In this document: one piece after another, positions 1 through 8,853 of the stretch
How positions within the stretch are numbered: the stretch's first letter is position 1
Layout of the letters: each line of letters begins with the position of its first letter
Source: Heliomicrobium gestii
GTDB taxonomy: Bacteria; Bacillota; Desulfitobacteriia; Heliobacteriales; Heliobacteriaceae
NCBI RefSeq assembly: GCF_009877435.1
Contig: NZ_WXEX01000004.1
Coordinates: 246,864-310,863, forward strand
Direction of reading: 5' to 3'
Length of the DNA stretch: 64,000 bases
Notes under the pieces: model-generated
Told to the model about the DNA's origin: nothing
Seen by the model: the letters and a program-made list of their open reading frames with translations, nothing else
Database searches by the model: none
Translations under genes and position numbers: made by a program

Positions 1-1458
1 CACCGTCTCCGCATTGGTGTCGGCGATCACCTGCATCTTGGCGACGGCATCGTGAATCTTGGCGTTGCCGTCGTCTGTCAGGCTGACCGTTTTGCTCACG
101 ATCTGAACGAGGTTCTTCCGTTCCCTGTCCACCACCTGGCTGATCTCGATCATCTGTCCCGCCAGATCCCGGGCCTGCATGGCCTCCTCTGCCTGGGTGG
201 CGGCGCCGGCGGCCAACGCCTGGGTGCTGAGGGAGACCTCTTCCGTGACGTCGCTGATCTCCTGGAAGGATCTATTGAGATGGCTCGAAAGTTCCTGCAC
301 CTTCACTGATTTTTCTTGGATATGGGCGATCAGGTTGCGCATGTCGTTGACGTTGACGGCGATGGCGCTTTTCAATTCTCCGATCTCATCGCCCCTGTGT
401 TCGCTGTCATCGCGCAACACGTTCAGGTTACCCGACGCCAGCTCTTTGGCCAGTGCGGCCAGGTCGACGATGGGACGATAGATCAGGCGAGTCAGTATGT
501 AAATCACGGCGATGTTGATCAGCAACACCACACCGATCTGCAGGGCCATCTTTTTCTGCATCTCCTGGTAGGCGGCGGTCATGTCGCGCAGGACGACGAC
601 GGCGCCCACTTTTTTGTGGCCTGCGTCGAAGATGGGAAAAATGGCTTTGGTGTATATGGCGCCGTTGTCTTTTACATCCTTGACGACCTGGCCGTTGTCC
701 GGCAGATCCTCCACATTAGCGGCGTAGGCGAAAGCCGCCGACGCGTCAAAGGTTTGGTCGACCAAGACCACATCGGACTGATCGTCCCAGTTGTTGGCCA
801 AACCCCGGTTTTTCCGCAGTTTGGCCCATTCAGCAGAATCCAGATAATTTTTCTTGATCAGCATCCCATACTCATAGCCCGATTGCTGCTTGAGGCTGCC
901 CAGGAAGTGGTCGACCTCCTCGCCCAGTTCCATATAACCGATCAACTGCCCCTGCTGGTAGTAGGGCGAGACGACGCGCAGGGCAAAGGCGGTCTTGCCG
1001 AGCTCCAGCCCGGAAGCGGTTTTCTTCGTCTCGATCGCCTTCAGGTAGGTGATGCGCTTGATCTCGTCGTCAAAGGTTTCTTTTTGGTGGACGCGCAGGA
1101 AGGCTTTTCGGTCTGACTCCGGTGTATGGAAATACCAGTGGGTGATGCGGTATCGCTCCCGGAGTTGCTGAAACAGGGGCGACACGGCGGCGTAGAGGGC
1201 ATCCCGATCCCGCCGTTGATAGATCTCGGCGATCTGCGGATTCTGCATCAGGGCGTCCAACGTCGAAGACAACATGGCCACATCGCCCTGCATCAGGCGG
1301 TTGAAATTCTCGTCAGAGATCTTTAGCTGTTCTTGGCTGTAGGCAACGATCTCATCGTTGTAGGACTTGTAAATCAATGCGCCGATGGCGGTTGTGCTCA
1401 GCAGGACAGATAGCAGTGTGGCGATGATGATTTTTTTCTTGATGGTCAGTTGACTCAT
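1..1458 (-). CDS. Methyl-accepting chemotaxis protein, C-terminus outside the window
   Basis: The frame is open from an ATG at 1458 to the window edge, giving 486 residues without a stop. An AGAGGGG ribosome site lies just upstream. The N-terminus (MSQLTIKKKIIIATLLSVLL) is a membrane segment. A Cache-like extracytoplasmic sensor region of about 270 residues follows. A second membrane segment (LQIGVVLLINIAVIYILTRL) leads into a HAMP-like stretch (IYRPIVDLAALAKELASGNL) and the start of the coiled-coil methylation helix. The highly conserved signalling tip would lie beyond base 1 and is not seen. By family it is a membrane chemoreceptor acting on CheA/CheW; the ligand is unknown. A good sigma-A-like promoter lies upstream at 1496-1524. 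Confidence 0.9.
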   Translation of the reverse strand, partial: MSQLTIKKKIIIATLLSVLLSTTAIGALIYKSYNDEIVAYSQEQLKISDENFNRLMQGDVAMLSSTLDALMQNPQIAEIYQRRDRDALYAAVSPLFQQLRERYRITHWYFHTPESDRKAFLRVHQKETFDDEIKRITYLKAIETKKTASGLELGKTAFALRVVSPYYQQGQLIGYMELGEEVDHFLGSLKQQSGYEYGMLIKKNYLDSAEWAKLRKNRGLANNWDDQSDVVLVDQTFDASAAFAYAANVEDLPDNGQVVKDVKDNGAIYTKAIFPIFDAGHKKVGAVVVLRDMTAAYQEMQKKMALQIGVVLLINIAVIYILTRLIYRPIVDLAALAKELASGNLNVLRDDSEHRGDEIGELKSAIAVNVNDMRNLIAHIQEKSVKVQELSSHLNRSFQEISDVTEEVSLSTQALAAGAATQAEEAMQARDLAGQMIEISQVVDRERKNLVQIVSKTVSLTDDGNAKIHDAVAKMQVIADTNAETV

Positions 1459-1495
1459 CGACGGCCCCTCTTTCATCCCTTTTTCTCACGCTAAA

Positions 1496-1524
1496 AGTAT
1501 ATTGTATCAACAAACACCTTACAA
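1496..1524 (-). promoter_or_regulatory. Sigma-A-like promoter of the chemoreceptor gene
   Basis: On the minus strand TTGTAA (1524-1519) and TATACT (1501-1496) are separated by exactly 17 bases, 38 bases before the start codon at 1458. This matches the consensus at 4/6 and 5/6 positions. Activity is inferred. Confidence 0.55.
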
Positions 1525-1599
1525 AGGCTCTCTATCTCCATTGCCTGCGCTGTCGCCTTGCTGCCAACCCATAGGTGCGATTTGCTCGCCCTAGCGCCT

Positions 1600-3531
1600 T
1601 TACGACGCTCTCTCCATCCTGCTGTTCTCTGCCCCATACCCGCTCTCGCCGCTCCTGTCTCCTTCGTCGGCCGTCCGCTCTCTTTTCTCTGCGCTCGGAA
1701 AGGCGACATAGAAGGTGGTGCCTTCGGGGCCGGTTTGATAGTCGATCCGTCCATGATGGCGCTCGGCGATGGTATAACAGGTGGCAAGCCCCAATCCGGT
1801 TCCATAGTCTTTCGTTGTAAAAAAGGGGATGCCGATCTGGCTTTGGATCTCTTTCGCTATCCCTGTTCCCTCATCACAGACGGCCAGTATGACCTGATCA
1901 CCCTCGCTGTAGGTTTGGATCGTCACTGTTCCGCCTTTTTCCATCGCGTCAAAGGCATTGTTGACGAGGTTCAGGAGCAGTTGGCGGATTTCGTGCTCAT
2001 CCAAGGCCAGAGCAGCGACGTTTCCCAACTCTGTGATCAATTGTTGGTCTCTTTTGAAGGCTTGGGCCATCAATAAGGGATGCAAACTGCTGATGATCTG
2101 GTTCATGTCCTGGATCTTGACTTGTTTCGGCTTGTTTTTGGCGAGGGAGAGAAATTCGGTGATGATCTCGTTCGCCCGGTCCAATTCGCTGATCATCAAG
2201 TCGAAATACTCGCCATATCCCTCCATGCCTTTTTTAGCGCCAAATAGCTGGAGAAACCCCCGCACCGTCGTCAACGGGTTTCGGATCTCGTGGCCGATCC
2301 CGGCCGCCATCTGCCCGACCAGATCCAATCGATCAAGGCGCGACAACTCCCGCTCGAATTTGTTCTTCTCCGTCACGTCGATGGTGGCGTAGATCAGGCA
2401 GGGAACGCCATCCAACTCGGTCACCTCGGTGGTGATCAGGCCTTCCCGGATCTCACCCGCCTTGGTGGTGAATACGCCCATGATGTTCTGCACAGGTCGA
2501 TTGGCGATGGCCCGGTGTATCTCCTGATCGAGGCAAATAAAATCCCGTTGACTTTTGCCGATGACTTCTTCTCGGGAATAGCCGGTCAGTTTCTCCCAGG
2601 CGCCATTCACATCAATGTAACGATACCCGTCGATGGAGACAATGGAGATGCTCGCCGGGCTGGAATGGAAAATTTTTAAAAAGCGTTCCGACGCCATGGA
2701 CAGTTCCCGGTGCGGCTCTGTGATCATATTGACAAAGAGCCCCATAAATAAAAGGGCGTAGTAGAAGACTTTCAGGATGTGGATGAGCAAGCCGTCAAAG
2801 GAAAGCATGGACATAAAACCGGCTGACAGCAGCCCTACCGGTAGCGCCAGCAGCAAGGCCAACAGGACATACCGTTTGTATCCGCTGCGCTTCACCGGTT
2901 TCTGCTCCAACTGAAGGATCAAGCAGAAAAGAAATAGACCCGTAATCATGAGCTCGATCAGCATTTTTGCCGGTGTGCTTCCTTGTCCCTCAAGAAAAGT
3001 GATCGGGAAGAGGCCGGGATAGGCCAAGAGGGCCAATGATATCGACAATGTCCCCAACAAGGTGATGGAGAGCCACACCCAGCGGTTTAAACGGATCGAT
3101 ATCCCTTCCGATGCGCTGAGAATGACCATCGCTTCAACAATCCGTTCCATGATCCAGTAGCGGACCGTGAGATCGTGTCTGTCGATAGGGCTTGAGAATA
3201 GCCCGAGAAACGCAAAGATATGAAAAAAAGTAAAGAGACCGATGGACAGGAATCCAAAGCCGAAAAGATGGCTTCCCGGCGTCCCTTTCTCAAAGAGAAT
3301 CCAGGTGATCAGAAAACCTGATAGCGAAAACAGCACGCAGAGGAGTTCGACGAAGGCATGCACGGCAGCATGGTGGCTCTTCCAGACCGGGAATAAGGCC
3401 ACCGTTGACAGAAACGCCAACACGAACACCGCCATATAGGCAAAATCAATCCTTGACTTCATCATCGTCATCGTCTTCGATAGCGCCCTCGTTCGGATTG
3501 GTTCCCCGAGAAGTTCGACCCATTGTCTCAC
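1600..3531 (-). CDS. Membrane-bound PAS sensor histidine kinase
   Basis: A 643-residue kinase. Residues about 20-270 form a MASE-like block of seven or eight hydrophobic helices. A PAS domain follows (PASISIVSIDGYRYIDVNGA; GYSREEVIGKS), then the dimerisation/phosphoacceptor helix GHEIRNPLTTVRGFLQLF with His near residue 414. The HATPase domain has an N-box (LLNLVNNAFDAM), G1 (CDEGTGIA) and G2 (GTGLGLATC). This layout resembles sporulation or energy-sensing kinases of Gram-positive bacteria. No receiver domain or partner regulator is adjacent, so it is an orphan kinase. I prefer the GTG at 3531, which has GAGGAG nine bases upstream; an in-frame ATG at 3564 has no ribosome site. The C-terminal tail after the kinase core is charged and low in complexity. 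Confidence 0.9.
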   Translation of the reverse strand: MRQWVELLGEPIRTRALSKTMTMMKSRIDFAYMAVFVLAFLSTVALFPVWKSHHAAVHAFVELLCVLFSLSGFLITWILFEKGTPGSHLFGFGFLSIGLFTFFHIFAFLGLFSSPIDRHDLTVRYWIMERIVEAMVILSASEGISIRLNRWVWLSITLLGTLSISLALLAYPGLFPITFLEGQGSTPAKMLIELMITGLFLFCLILQLEQKPVKRSGYKRYVLLALLLALPVGLLSAGFMSMLSFDGLLIHILKVFYYALLFMGLFVNMITEPHRELSMASERFLKIFHSSPASISIVSIDGYRYIDVNGAWEKLTGYSREEVIGKSQRDFICLDQEIHRAIANRPVQNIMGVFTTKAGEIREGLITTEVTELDGVPCLIYATIDVTEKNKFERELSRLDRLDLVGQMAAGIGHEIRNPLTTVRGFLQLFGAKKGMEGYGEYFDLMISELDRANEIITEFLSLAKNKPKQVKIQDMNQIISSLHPLLMAQAFKRDQQLITELGNVAALALDEHEIRQLLLNLVNNAFDAMEKGGTVTIQTYSEGDQVILAVCDEGTGIAKEIQSQIGIPFFTTKDYGTGLGLATCYTIAERHHGRIDYQTGPEGTTFYVAFPSAEKRERTADEGDRSGESGYGAENSRMERAS

Positions 3532-3624
3532 GTATGGCCTCTCCTCTATATCTTGAATTTTCATACAGCAACATCATTATCAATCATTTAGCAGGAAAAT
3601 TATGTCGAATTGTGGGGCGGGTGC

Positions 3625-3668
3625 AAAAAAAGATGCCCGATTCCAGTGGTCTCTGGAAATCGGGCATC
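3625..3668 (-). terminator. Intrinsic terminator of the alcohol dehydrogenase gene
   Basis: A stem of about 15 bp (GATGCCCGATTTCCAG pairing with CTGGAATCGGGCATC) is followed on the minus strand by a run of Ts. It lies 24 bases after the dehydrogenase stop codon. Confidence 0.9.
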
Positions 3669-3691
3669 CGGTTGTTCCGATTCTAGCGCGA

Positions 3692-4840
3692 TTAATGCAC
3701 CCCAGACGGTTTCAGAACCACCTTGATGCAATCATCCTTTTTGGCGTCAAAGACGGTGTAGCCATACTCCGCCTCTGTCAGGGGCAGCCGGTGGGTGATG
3801 ATGTCTGTCGGATCGAATTCCCCCCGCTCGATCCGCCGGTAGAGCCCCCACATGTAGTGGATGGCCGGCGCCTGCCCCATTTTCAAGGTGACGTTGCGGG
3901 CGAAGAGATCGCCCAAGGGGAAGGCGTTGTAGCGCATGCCGTAGACGCCGGTCAGTTGGATCGTGCCGGCCTTGCGCACCGCCTGCGTCGCCAAGTTGAC
4001 AGCGCCCAGGGCGCCGCCCTGGAGTTTCAAGGCCGTCTCCACCATCTCCCATGCCGACATCTTGCCGTCCATGCCCACACAGTCGATCACCACGTCGGCG
4101 CCGCCGTTGGTCATCTCCTTCAGGTGTTCGCCGGGATGCTCCGCCTTGGTGAAATCAAAGGTTTCCACATGGTTCGTCTTTTTGGCGTGGTCGAGACGAT
4201 AACCGATGTAGTCGACGGCGATGACCCGTTTGGCCCCTTGGAGCCAGCAAAATTTCTGGGCCAGGAGCCCCACAGGACCGCAGCCGAGGACGACAACGGT
4301 GTCGTCTTTTTTCACGCCGGCGTTTTCGACGCTCCACCACGCCGTTGGCAAGATGTCCGAGAGAAAGAGGATCTTCTCGTCTTCCATCTCACAGCCGGGC
4401 GGAACGACGAAAGGCGTGAAATTCCCGTAGGGAACCCGGAGCATCTCGGCCTGCCCGCCGGCATAGCCGCCGAAGGTCTCTGAGTAGCCCAGAAAACCGC
4501 CGGCCTCGCCGTGGGGATTCGAGTTGTCGCAGAGGCTCTCCAACTGGTGTTCGCAGTACCAGCAATGGCCGCAGGCCATGGTGAAGGGGATGATGACGCG
4601 ATCGCCCTTCTTCACCTTACGCACATCAGGACCGACCTCTTCCACGATCCCCATCGGCTCATGGCCGATGATGTAGTCTTCCGGCATGTTTGGCACCATC
4701 CCATGGATCAGGTGCAGATCGGAGCCGCAGATGGCCGTCGAGGTGATGCGAACGAGGATGTCTTCGGGATGCTCGATCTCCGGATCCTTGACTTCCTTGA
4801 CTTTCACGTCTTTGATGCCTTGGTAGGTGACGGCAAGCAT
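3692..4840 (-). CDS. Zinc-dependent alcohol dehydrogenase (MDR family)
   Basis: A 382-residue medium-chain dehydrogenase of the threonine-dehydrogenase/FdhA-like group. Near the N-terminus are the catalytic zinc motif (AICGSDLHL), GHEPMGIVEEVG and GDRVIIPF. The structural zinc lobe has CGHCWYC followed by a fourth Cys in LESLCD. The nucleotide fold VVVLGCGPVGLLAQ is followed by a potential NAD-binding acidic residue (IAVDYIG). It probably oxidises an alcohol or formaldehyde-like substrate with NAD(P), but the substrate cannot be read from the sequence. The start is the ATG at 4840 (MLAVTYQG), with AGGCAGGGA upstream. The frame stays open to 5143, but that extension has no family resemblance. 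It is divergent from the hydrogenase gene, and its own terminator makes it monocistronic. Confidence 0.88.
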   Translation of the reverse strand: MLAVTYQGIKDVKVKEVKDPEIEHPEDILVRITSTAICGSDLHLIHGMVPNMPEDYIIGHEPMGIVEEVGPDVRKVKKGDRVIIPFTMACGHCWYCEHQLESLCDNSNPHGEAGGFLGYSETFGGYAGGQAEMLRVPYGNFTPFVVPPGCEMEDEKILFLSDILPTAWWSVENAGVKKDDTVVVLGCGPVGLLAQKFCWLQGAKRVIAVDYIGYRLDHAKKTNHVETFDFTKAEHPGEHLKEMTNGGADVVIDCVGMDGKMSAWEMVETALKLQGGALGAVNLATQAVRKAGTIQLTGVYGMRYNAFPLGDLFARNVTLKMGQAPAIHYMWGLYRRIERGEFDPTDIITHRLPLTEAEYGYTVFDAKKDDCIKVVLKPSGVH

Positions 4841-5099
4841 GTGTCGATCCCTGCCTTTGCGTGCGGCGACGATCTCGCCAAATTCATGACCGTCATGGAC
4901 ATTCCTGGCTTTTACAGACGAGGCGCCTGGGCTGTCTGAAAACGAGACCTCAGTAAAACCCTTCCCCGTTGGACAAAAAAACATCCGCGAAACGGCGACA
5001 AAAAAGCAAGGTTTTCTACCCTTTTTGTCAAATACGTATAGGGTTCGGGTGACATCGAATTCACATAAGCAGCACGAAGGGACCAAAGGAGGATTTGCC

Positions 5100-6572
5100 A
5101 TGCCGAACGAGTCGGTAAACGGAAGAAAATACGAAACAACCATTCAGATGATCCGCCACGAGGTCTTCCAGCAAGTCGCCAAGATGGCCATGGAAGGAAC
5201 CCTGGAGGCCCATCGCGAGTTTATCCCGACCATGGTGTTTCAGGGCAATAAGGCGCGCTTTCGCTGCTGCGTCTATAAGGAACGCGCCGTATCGGCCGAA
5301 CGGGTTCGCCTGGCCTGCGGGGAAGAGCCCCAGACCGGTGTGCCCTTTAGCGCCGACGGCCCTGATCCGCTCGTGCGCGTCATTGAAATCGCCTGTGACG
5401 AGTGTCCCGTCGACCGCTTCACCGTCACCGGGGCCTGCCGCGGCTGCATCACCCACCGTTGCGTCGAGGCCTGTCCCGTCGACGCCATCGCTCAGATCAA
5501 CCGCCTCGCCTACATCAATCAGGAAAAATGCATCGAATGCGGCCGCTGCCACCAGGTCTGCCCCTACGGGGCGATCACCGATATGCAACGCCCCTGCATC
5601 AAGGCTTGTGCGGTAAAAGCCATCCGCTACGGCGAGGACAAAATCGCCCGCATCGACCCCGACAAATGCGTCTCCTGCGGCCACTGCGCCATCAGCTGTC
5701 CCTTCGGGGCCATCTCGGACATCTCCTACATTCCCCAAGCGGTGGAACTGCTGAAGCCGAAGGACGGGACGGTCCACGCCGTTCTGGCCCCCTCAGTGGC
5801 CAGCCAGATTCCCGGCATCACCATCGGCCAGGTCCATCATGCCCTGAAAAAGCTCGGCTTTGCCGCCGTCCACGAAGCCGCCCTCGGCGCCGACATGATC
5901 CTTGACCATGAGGCCAAGGAACTGGCGGAGAAATTGCAGGAAGGCTCTTTCCTGACCAACTCCTGCTGCCCCGCCTTCGTCTCCCTCATCGAAAAACACT
6001 TCCCCACCCTGACGGGGAACGTGTCCACCTCGGTGTCGCCCATGGTGGCGGTGGGTCGCTATGTGAAGAAGCTGCACCCCGGCGCCAAGACAGTCTTCAT
6101 CGGCCCCTGCTACGCCAAGAAGGTGGAGAGCAACCTGCCCAAGAGCAGCGATCACATCGACCTGGCCCTCACCTTTGAGGAGATCCTGGCCATGTTCGAC
6201 GCCGCCGGCATCCAACTGTCCGAGTGCCCCGACGAACCGCTCCAGCAGGCGTCCCCCTTCAGCCGACGCTTCGCCCGCTGCGGCGGCGTCTCCGAAGCCA
6301 TCGCCCAGGCGTTGAAAGAGGCCGGCGTGCCGGTGGAACTGAAGCCGATCCAGGTGGACGGCCTCGAGGCCTGCATCAAGGCGCTCCGCCAGGCCAAGGT
6401 CGGCCGACCGCCAGGCAATTTCATCGAGGGAATGGCCTGCACCGGCGGTTGTGTCGGCGGCCCGGCCTCCTTAAACCACAACCGCAAGGCTCGCCAGATC
6501 ATCGATTCCTACAGCGAAGAGACCAAAGCCAAGACCATCGCCGAAGCCCTGTCCACCATCGACTGCGGATAA
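5100..6572 (+). CDS. Monomeric [FeFe] hydrogenase with N-terminal ferredoxin-type clusters
   Basis: A 490-residue iron-only hydrogenase. A Cys-rich region (residues about 100-210) carries several [4Fe-4S] motifs, including CIECGRCHQVCP and CVSCGHCAISCP plus a CxxCxxxC-like group around CDECPVDRF. The H-cluster motifs are TNSCCPAF (about residue 286), GPCYAKKVE (about 335) and EGMACTGGCVGG (about 443). These variants are typical of the group B clade rather than the TSCCPxW/MPCxxK form of classical bidirectional enzymes. It reduces protons or oxidises H2 in the cytoplasm using ferredoxin. The start ATG has a perfect AAAGGAGG eight bases upstream. No maturase (HydEFG) or partner flavoprotein subunit is in the window. 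A bidirectional hairpin follows the stop, so the gene stands alone. Confidence 0.93.
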   Translation: MPNESVNGRKYETTIQMIRHEVFQQVAKMAMEGTLEAHREFIPTMVFQGNKARFRCCVYKERAVSAERVRLACGEEPQTGVPFSADGPDPLVRVIEIACDECPVDRFTVTGACRGCITHRCVEACPVDAIAQINRLAYINQEKCIECGRCHQVCPYGAITDMQRPCIKACAVKAIRYGEDKIARIDPDKCVSCGHCAISCPFGAISDISYIPQAVELLKPKDGTVHAVLAPSVASQIPGITIGQVHHALKKLGFAAVHEAALGADMILDHEAKELAEKLQEGSFLTNSCCPAFVSLIEKHFPTLTGNVSTSVSPMVAVGRYVKKLHPGAKTVFIGPCYAKKVESNLPKSSDHIDLALTFEEILAMFDAAGIQLSECPDEPLQQASPFSRRFARCGGVSEAIAQALKEAGVPVELKPIQVDGLEACIKALRQAKVGRPPGNFIEGMACTGGCVGGPASLNHNRKARQIIDSYSEETKAKTIAEALSTIDCG

Positions 6573-6574
6573 AA

Positions 6575-6626
6575 ACAGAGCGGCGCCAAGCTCAAATGAT
6601 GAGCCTGGCGCCGCTGTTGTTTTGGG
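6575..6626 (+). terminator. Bidirectional terminator between hydrogenase and hydrolase genes
   Basis: A long stem (CAGAGCGGCGCCAAGCTC against GAGCCTGGCGCCGCTGTTG) is followed by TTGTTTT on the plus strand and has AAAAA on the other side. It serves the convergent genes ending at 6572 and 6627. Confidence 0.8.
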
Positions 6627-7460
6627 TTATAATACGACGGCGCAACGCGGCGCTTCGCAGTCGCCATGCTCCCGTCGACTTTCCCCTTGCAGCCACGACA
6701 GGGTTTGCGAGAAAACGAGCTGTTCCCATTCATGGGAGGAGAAGGTGTGATCGGCGCCGGTGACCAGGATGGTGTTGGTCAGATGACCAAGGCCGGCCAC
6801 TTTTCGGCTGACATGATACTTGCAGGTGTTCTCCCAGGTGATCTCCTGGTCGCCCGTTCCGTGGATGACCAACAGCGGCACCGGCACATGGCGGATCGCT
6901 TCCACCGGATCGGGTTTGCGCAACGACTCCAGGTAGGTCCGTCCGATGGCGTAGCCGCCGAAATCGGCCCAGCCGTTGCGCAGCGCCCGTTCCGTCAACT
7001 CCCGCCCGAGAAGGCCGGTGATGTCGTTCCAGGGACGGGCCACCGGCGCCCAGAGGACGACCTGTTCCAAAAAGGGCAGCGATGGCGCCGCCAGCGCGGC
7101 CACACATCCGCCCTGACTGAGTCCCAGCAAGGTGATCCGCTTCGGGTCGATCCCCGGCAGGGCCGCCACGGTTTCAACGGCGCGGCGCGCTTCCCGCACC
7201 TGCCGCTCCAGCGTGGTCTCCCCATGCTCGCCGTCGCTGTCGCCGCAGCCGCTGAAGTCAAAGCGAAGCACGGCGTAGCCGGCCTGGGCGAAGGTCCGGG
7301 CCGCCTTGACAAAGATGCGGTGCAGGCCCACCTTGGTCCCGCAGAAGCCATGGCAGAGGACGATCGCCGGCGCGCTGCCCGATCCGGCCCGCTTCTCCGG
7401 TCGATGAAGAACTCCCCGCAGCACCACATTTTCGACAGGGAATTCGATGTACTGTTCCAT
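6627..7460 (-). CDS. Alpha/beta hydrolase (esterase/acylaminoacyl-peptidase-like)
   Basis: A 277-residue single-domain alpha/beta hydrolase. The oxyanion-hole motif CHGFCGTK, the nucleophile elbow GLSQGG (Ser), an acid in HGTGDQE and a catalytic His in GADHTFSS complete the triad. It has no signal peptide, so it is cytoplasmic. It resembles BAAT/feruloyl-esterase-like hydrolases; the substrate is unknown. An AAGGAGG ribosome site lies nine bases before the ATG at 7460. It follows the PIG-L gene by 76 bases on the same strand and may be cotranscribed with it. A CT-rich run (7474-7498) lies upstream. Confidence 0.88.
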   Translation of the reverse strand: MEQYIEFPVENVVLRGVLHRPEKRAGSGSAPAIVLCHGFCGTKVGLHRIFVKAARTFAQAGYAVLRFDFSGCGDSDGEHGETTLERQVREARRAVETVAALPGIDPKRITLLGLSQGGCVAALAAPSLPFLEQVVLWAPVARPWNDITGLLGRELTERALRNGWADFGGYAIGRTYLESLRKPDPVEAIRHVPVPLLVIHGTGDQEITWENTCKYHVSRKVAGLGHLTNTILVTGADHTFSSHEWEQLVFSQTLSWLQGESRREHGDCEAPRCAVVL

Positions 7461-7536
7461 CCCAATCGCCTCCTTCTCTCTCTCGCTCTCTCACGCTCTA
7501 TCGCGTAAATGAAACCTTTATCCGGCCGCTCGTTTT

Positions 7537-8505
7537 TTATTGTGTCGCCGTCCAGGCCAAGGGCTGGCGCGATCTCGGTGAACCATGGGCAGCCACACAG
7601 CCTGCCGAAGGGGAATGGATGGTTGCGCAAGGCCACGTTGCGAAGTCCGCCTCCGGATAGGTCCTCACCGAATCGTCCGCCGAATGTTTCGTCGTTGCAG
7701 AGGCGCCCACAGGCCAATCCGCTCCTGTGGACTGCGCCTGCGGCGTCTCAAAAAGGTCATCGACGATCGCGCCTGTCGGGGCGAAGGGATCGAAGAAAAA
7801 CTCCCAGTCGCGATGGCGCATCCGTTCGCCGCTGCGGATGGTGGGGTCGGTGAGCCGCTCCAACTCCCGGATGCAACGGCTCTGCGTCCGGTGACAGCGG
7901 ATGGCCGCCCGCTTTTGCCTCAGGTAGGGCCCGACGGGGATGGCCGCCGACACCTCACTGTCGGCCCGGGGAACGCAGTGGCTGACCCCGAAGGCGTTGA
8001 TATAGGAACAGGGCATCCCCGTATAGAAAAACCGTCCGGGCCGCCAGGGGGCGCCTTCCTCGGGGTAGGCCCAGTGCGCCGGGGCGAGACAAGCGGCAGC
8101 GGTGGCGAATCGGGAGATCGCCACATGGTCGGGATGGCACGTCAGGCCATCGGGACCGAATGTGATCAGCACCTGTGGTCGATGCCGGCGGATGAGACCG
8201 ACAAGACGGGCGACGATCTCTTTTTCATCGACCCCGTTCAGCTCCTTGTCCCGATACGGAAGGAACTCGACGCGGCCGATCTGCAGCACCTCGGCGGCCC
8301 GGCGCAGTTCGGCCTCGCGAACGCTGCCCAACTCGTCGGGACGGCAGATGGGCGGTTCGCCGCACTTGCCCGCTTCTCCCCGGGTGGCGCAGATCAGCGT
8401 TGTCTCCACCCCCTGAGCGGCGTACTTGGCCAGCGTGCCGCCGATGCAAAAAGACTCGTCATCGGGATGCGCCAGGATCGCCATTAGACGGCCTGTCTCG
8501 ATCAT
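7537..8505 (-). CDS. PIG-L family N-acetylglucosaminyl deacetylase
   Basis: A 322-residue LmbE/PIG-L zinc deacetylase. It has the metal motif AHPDDESFCIGG near the N-terminus and the second ligand site TCHPDHVAISRF. Family members remove acetyl from GlcNAc conjugates, for example BshB in bacillithiol synthesis or MshB/Mca-type enzymes; which substrate applies here cannot be decided. The last 60 residues are low in family resemblance. The start is ATG 8505 with GGGGGGATGG upstream. The in-frame extension towards 8829 runs through a promoter and a terminator hairpin, so it is not coding. The promoter-terminator-gene order suggests expression controlled by attenuation. The hydrolase at 6627 follows on the same strand. 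Confidence 0.85.
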   Translation of the reverse strand: MIETGRLMAILAHPDDESFCIGGTLAKYAAQGVETTLICATRGEAGKCGEPPICRPDELGSVREAELRRAAEVLQIGRVEFLPYRDKELNGVDEKEIVARLVGLIRRHRPQVLITFGPDGLTCHPDHVAISRFATAAACLAPAHWAYPEEGAPWRPGRFFYTGMPCSYINAFGVSHCVPRADSEVSAAIPVGPYLRQKRAAIRCHRTQSRCIRELERLTDPTIRSGERMRHRDWEFFFDPFAPTGAIVDDLFETPQAQSTGADWPVGASATTKHSADDSVRTYPEADFATWPCATIHSPSAGCVAAHGSPRSRQPLAWTATQ

Positions 8506-8566
8506 CGTTCCATCCCCCCGCAAGAAAAGTTGAACCGCGCCGCTGAAAAGGGCGCCGTTACGGTGT

Positions 8567-8614
8567 AAAAAAAGAGGCCGATACAGGGGCAATCCACGCC
8601 CCCTGCATCGGCCT
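8567..8614 (-). terminator. Leader terminator (attenuator candidate) upstream of the PIG-L gene
   Basis: GAGGCCGATGCAGGGGGC pairs with GCCCCTGTATCGGCCTC around a short loop, followed on the minus strand by seven Ts. It lies between a strong minus-strand promoter (8663-8691) and the PIG-L start codon at 8505. There is no minus-strand gene further upstream that it could end. Confidence 0.75.
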
Positions 8615-8662
8615 CCGGTGTATCCGGTCAACCAATTCCAAGTATATCGCTTTGTTATATAT

Positions 8663-8691
8663 ATTTTATGGTGACAGCCTGGGAATGTCAA
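8663..8691 (-). promoter_or_regulatory. Consensus sigma-A-type promoter of the PIG-L leader
   Basis: TTGACA (8691-8686) and TAAAAT (8668-8663) on the minus strand have a 17-base spacer. The predicted RNA start is near 8656, giving a leader of about 150 nt before the PIG-L start codon. Confidence 0.75.
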
Positions 8692-8853
8692 TAGATCGGC
8701 AGGGATTCCCTCCGCTTTTTCCGGAGGATTCTCTCCGTCTCCGGCGAATATCGATCCATGACGCCCTGCTGTTTCCGCTTTTTCGGCGGAGGCGGGGGCG
8801 CCGTTTATCCAGCGAGACGGCCACATCACGTCGGAACAGAAGGGGATGCAACC

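Noticed and set aside
316..1116. Long plus-strand open frame of 266 codons
   Set aside because: It lies entirely antisense to the chemoreceptor gene, with His/Asp/Gln-rich shadow composition and no ribosome site.
4841..5143. In-frame N-terminal extension of the alcohol dehydrogenase
   Set aside because: It has no family resemblance and would run into the hydrogenase coding start; ATG 4840 has a plausible ribosome site and gives a normal-length enzyme.
8758..8853. Upstream start for the peptidase MA-like protein
   Set aside because: GTG 8854 has a ribosome site and begins directly with a signal-like hydrophobic helix; the earlier part is Arg/Gly-rich and lacks one.
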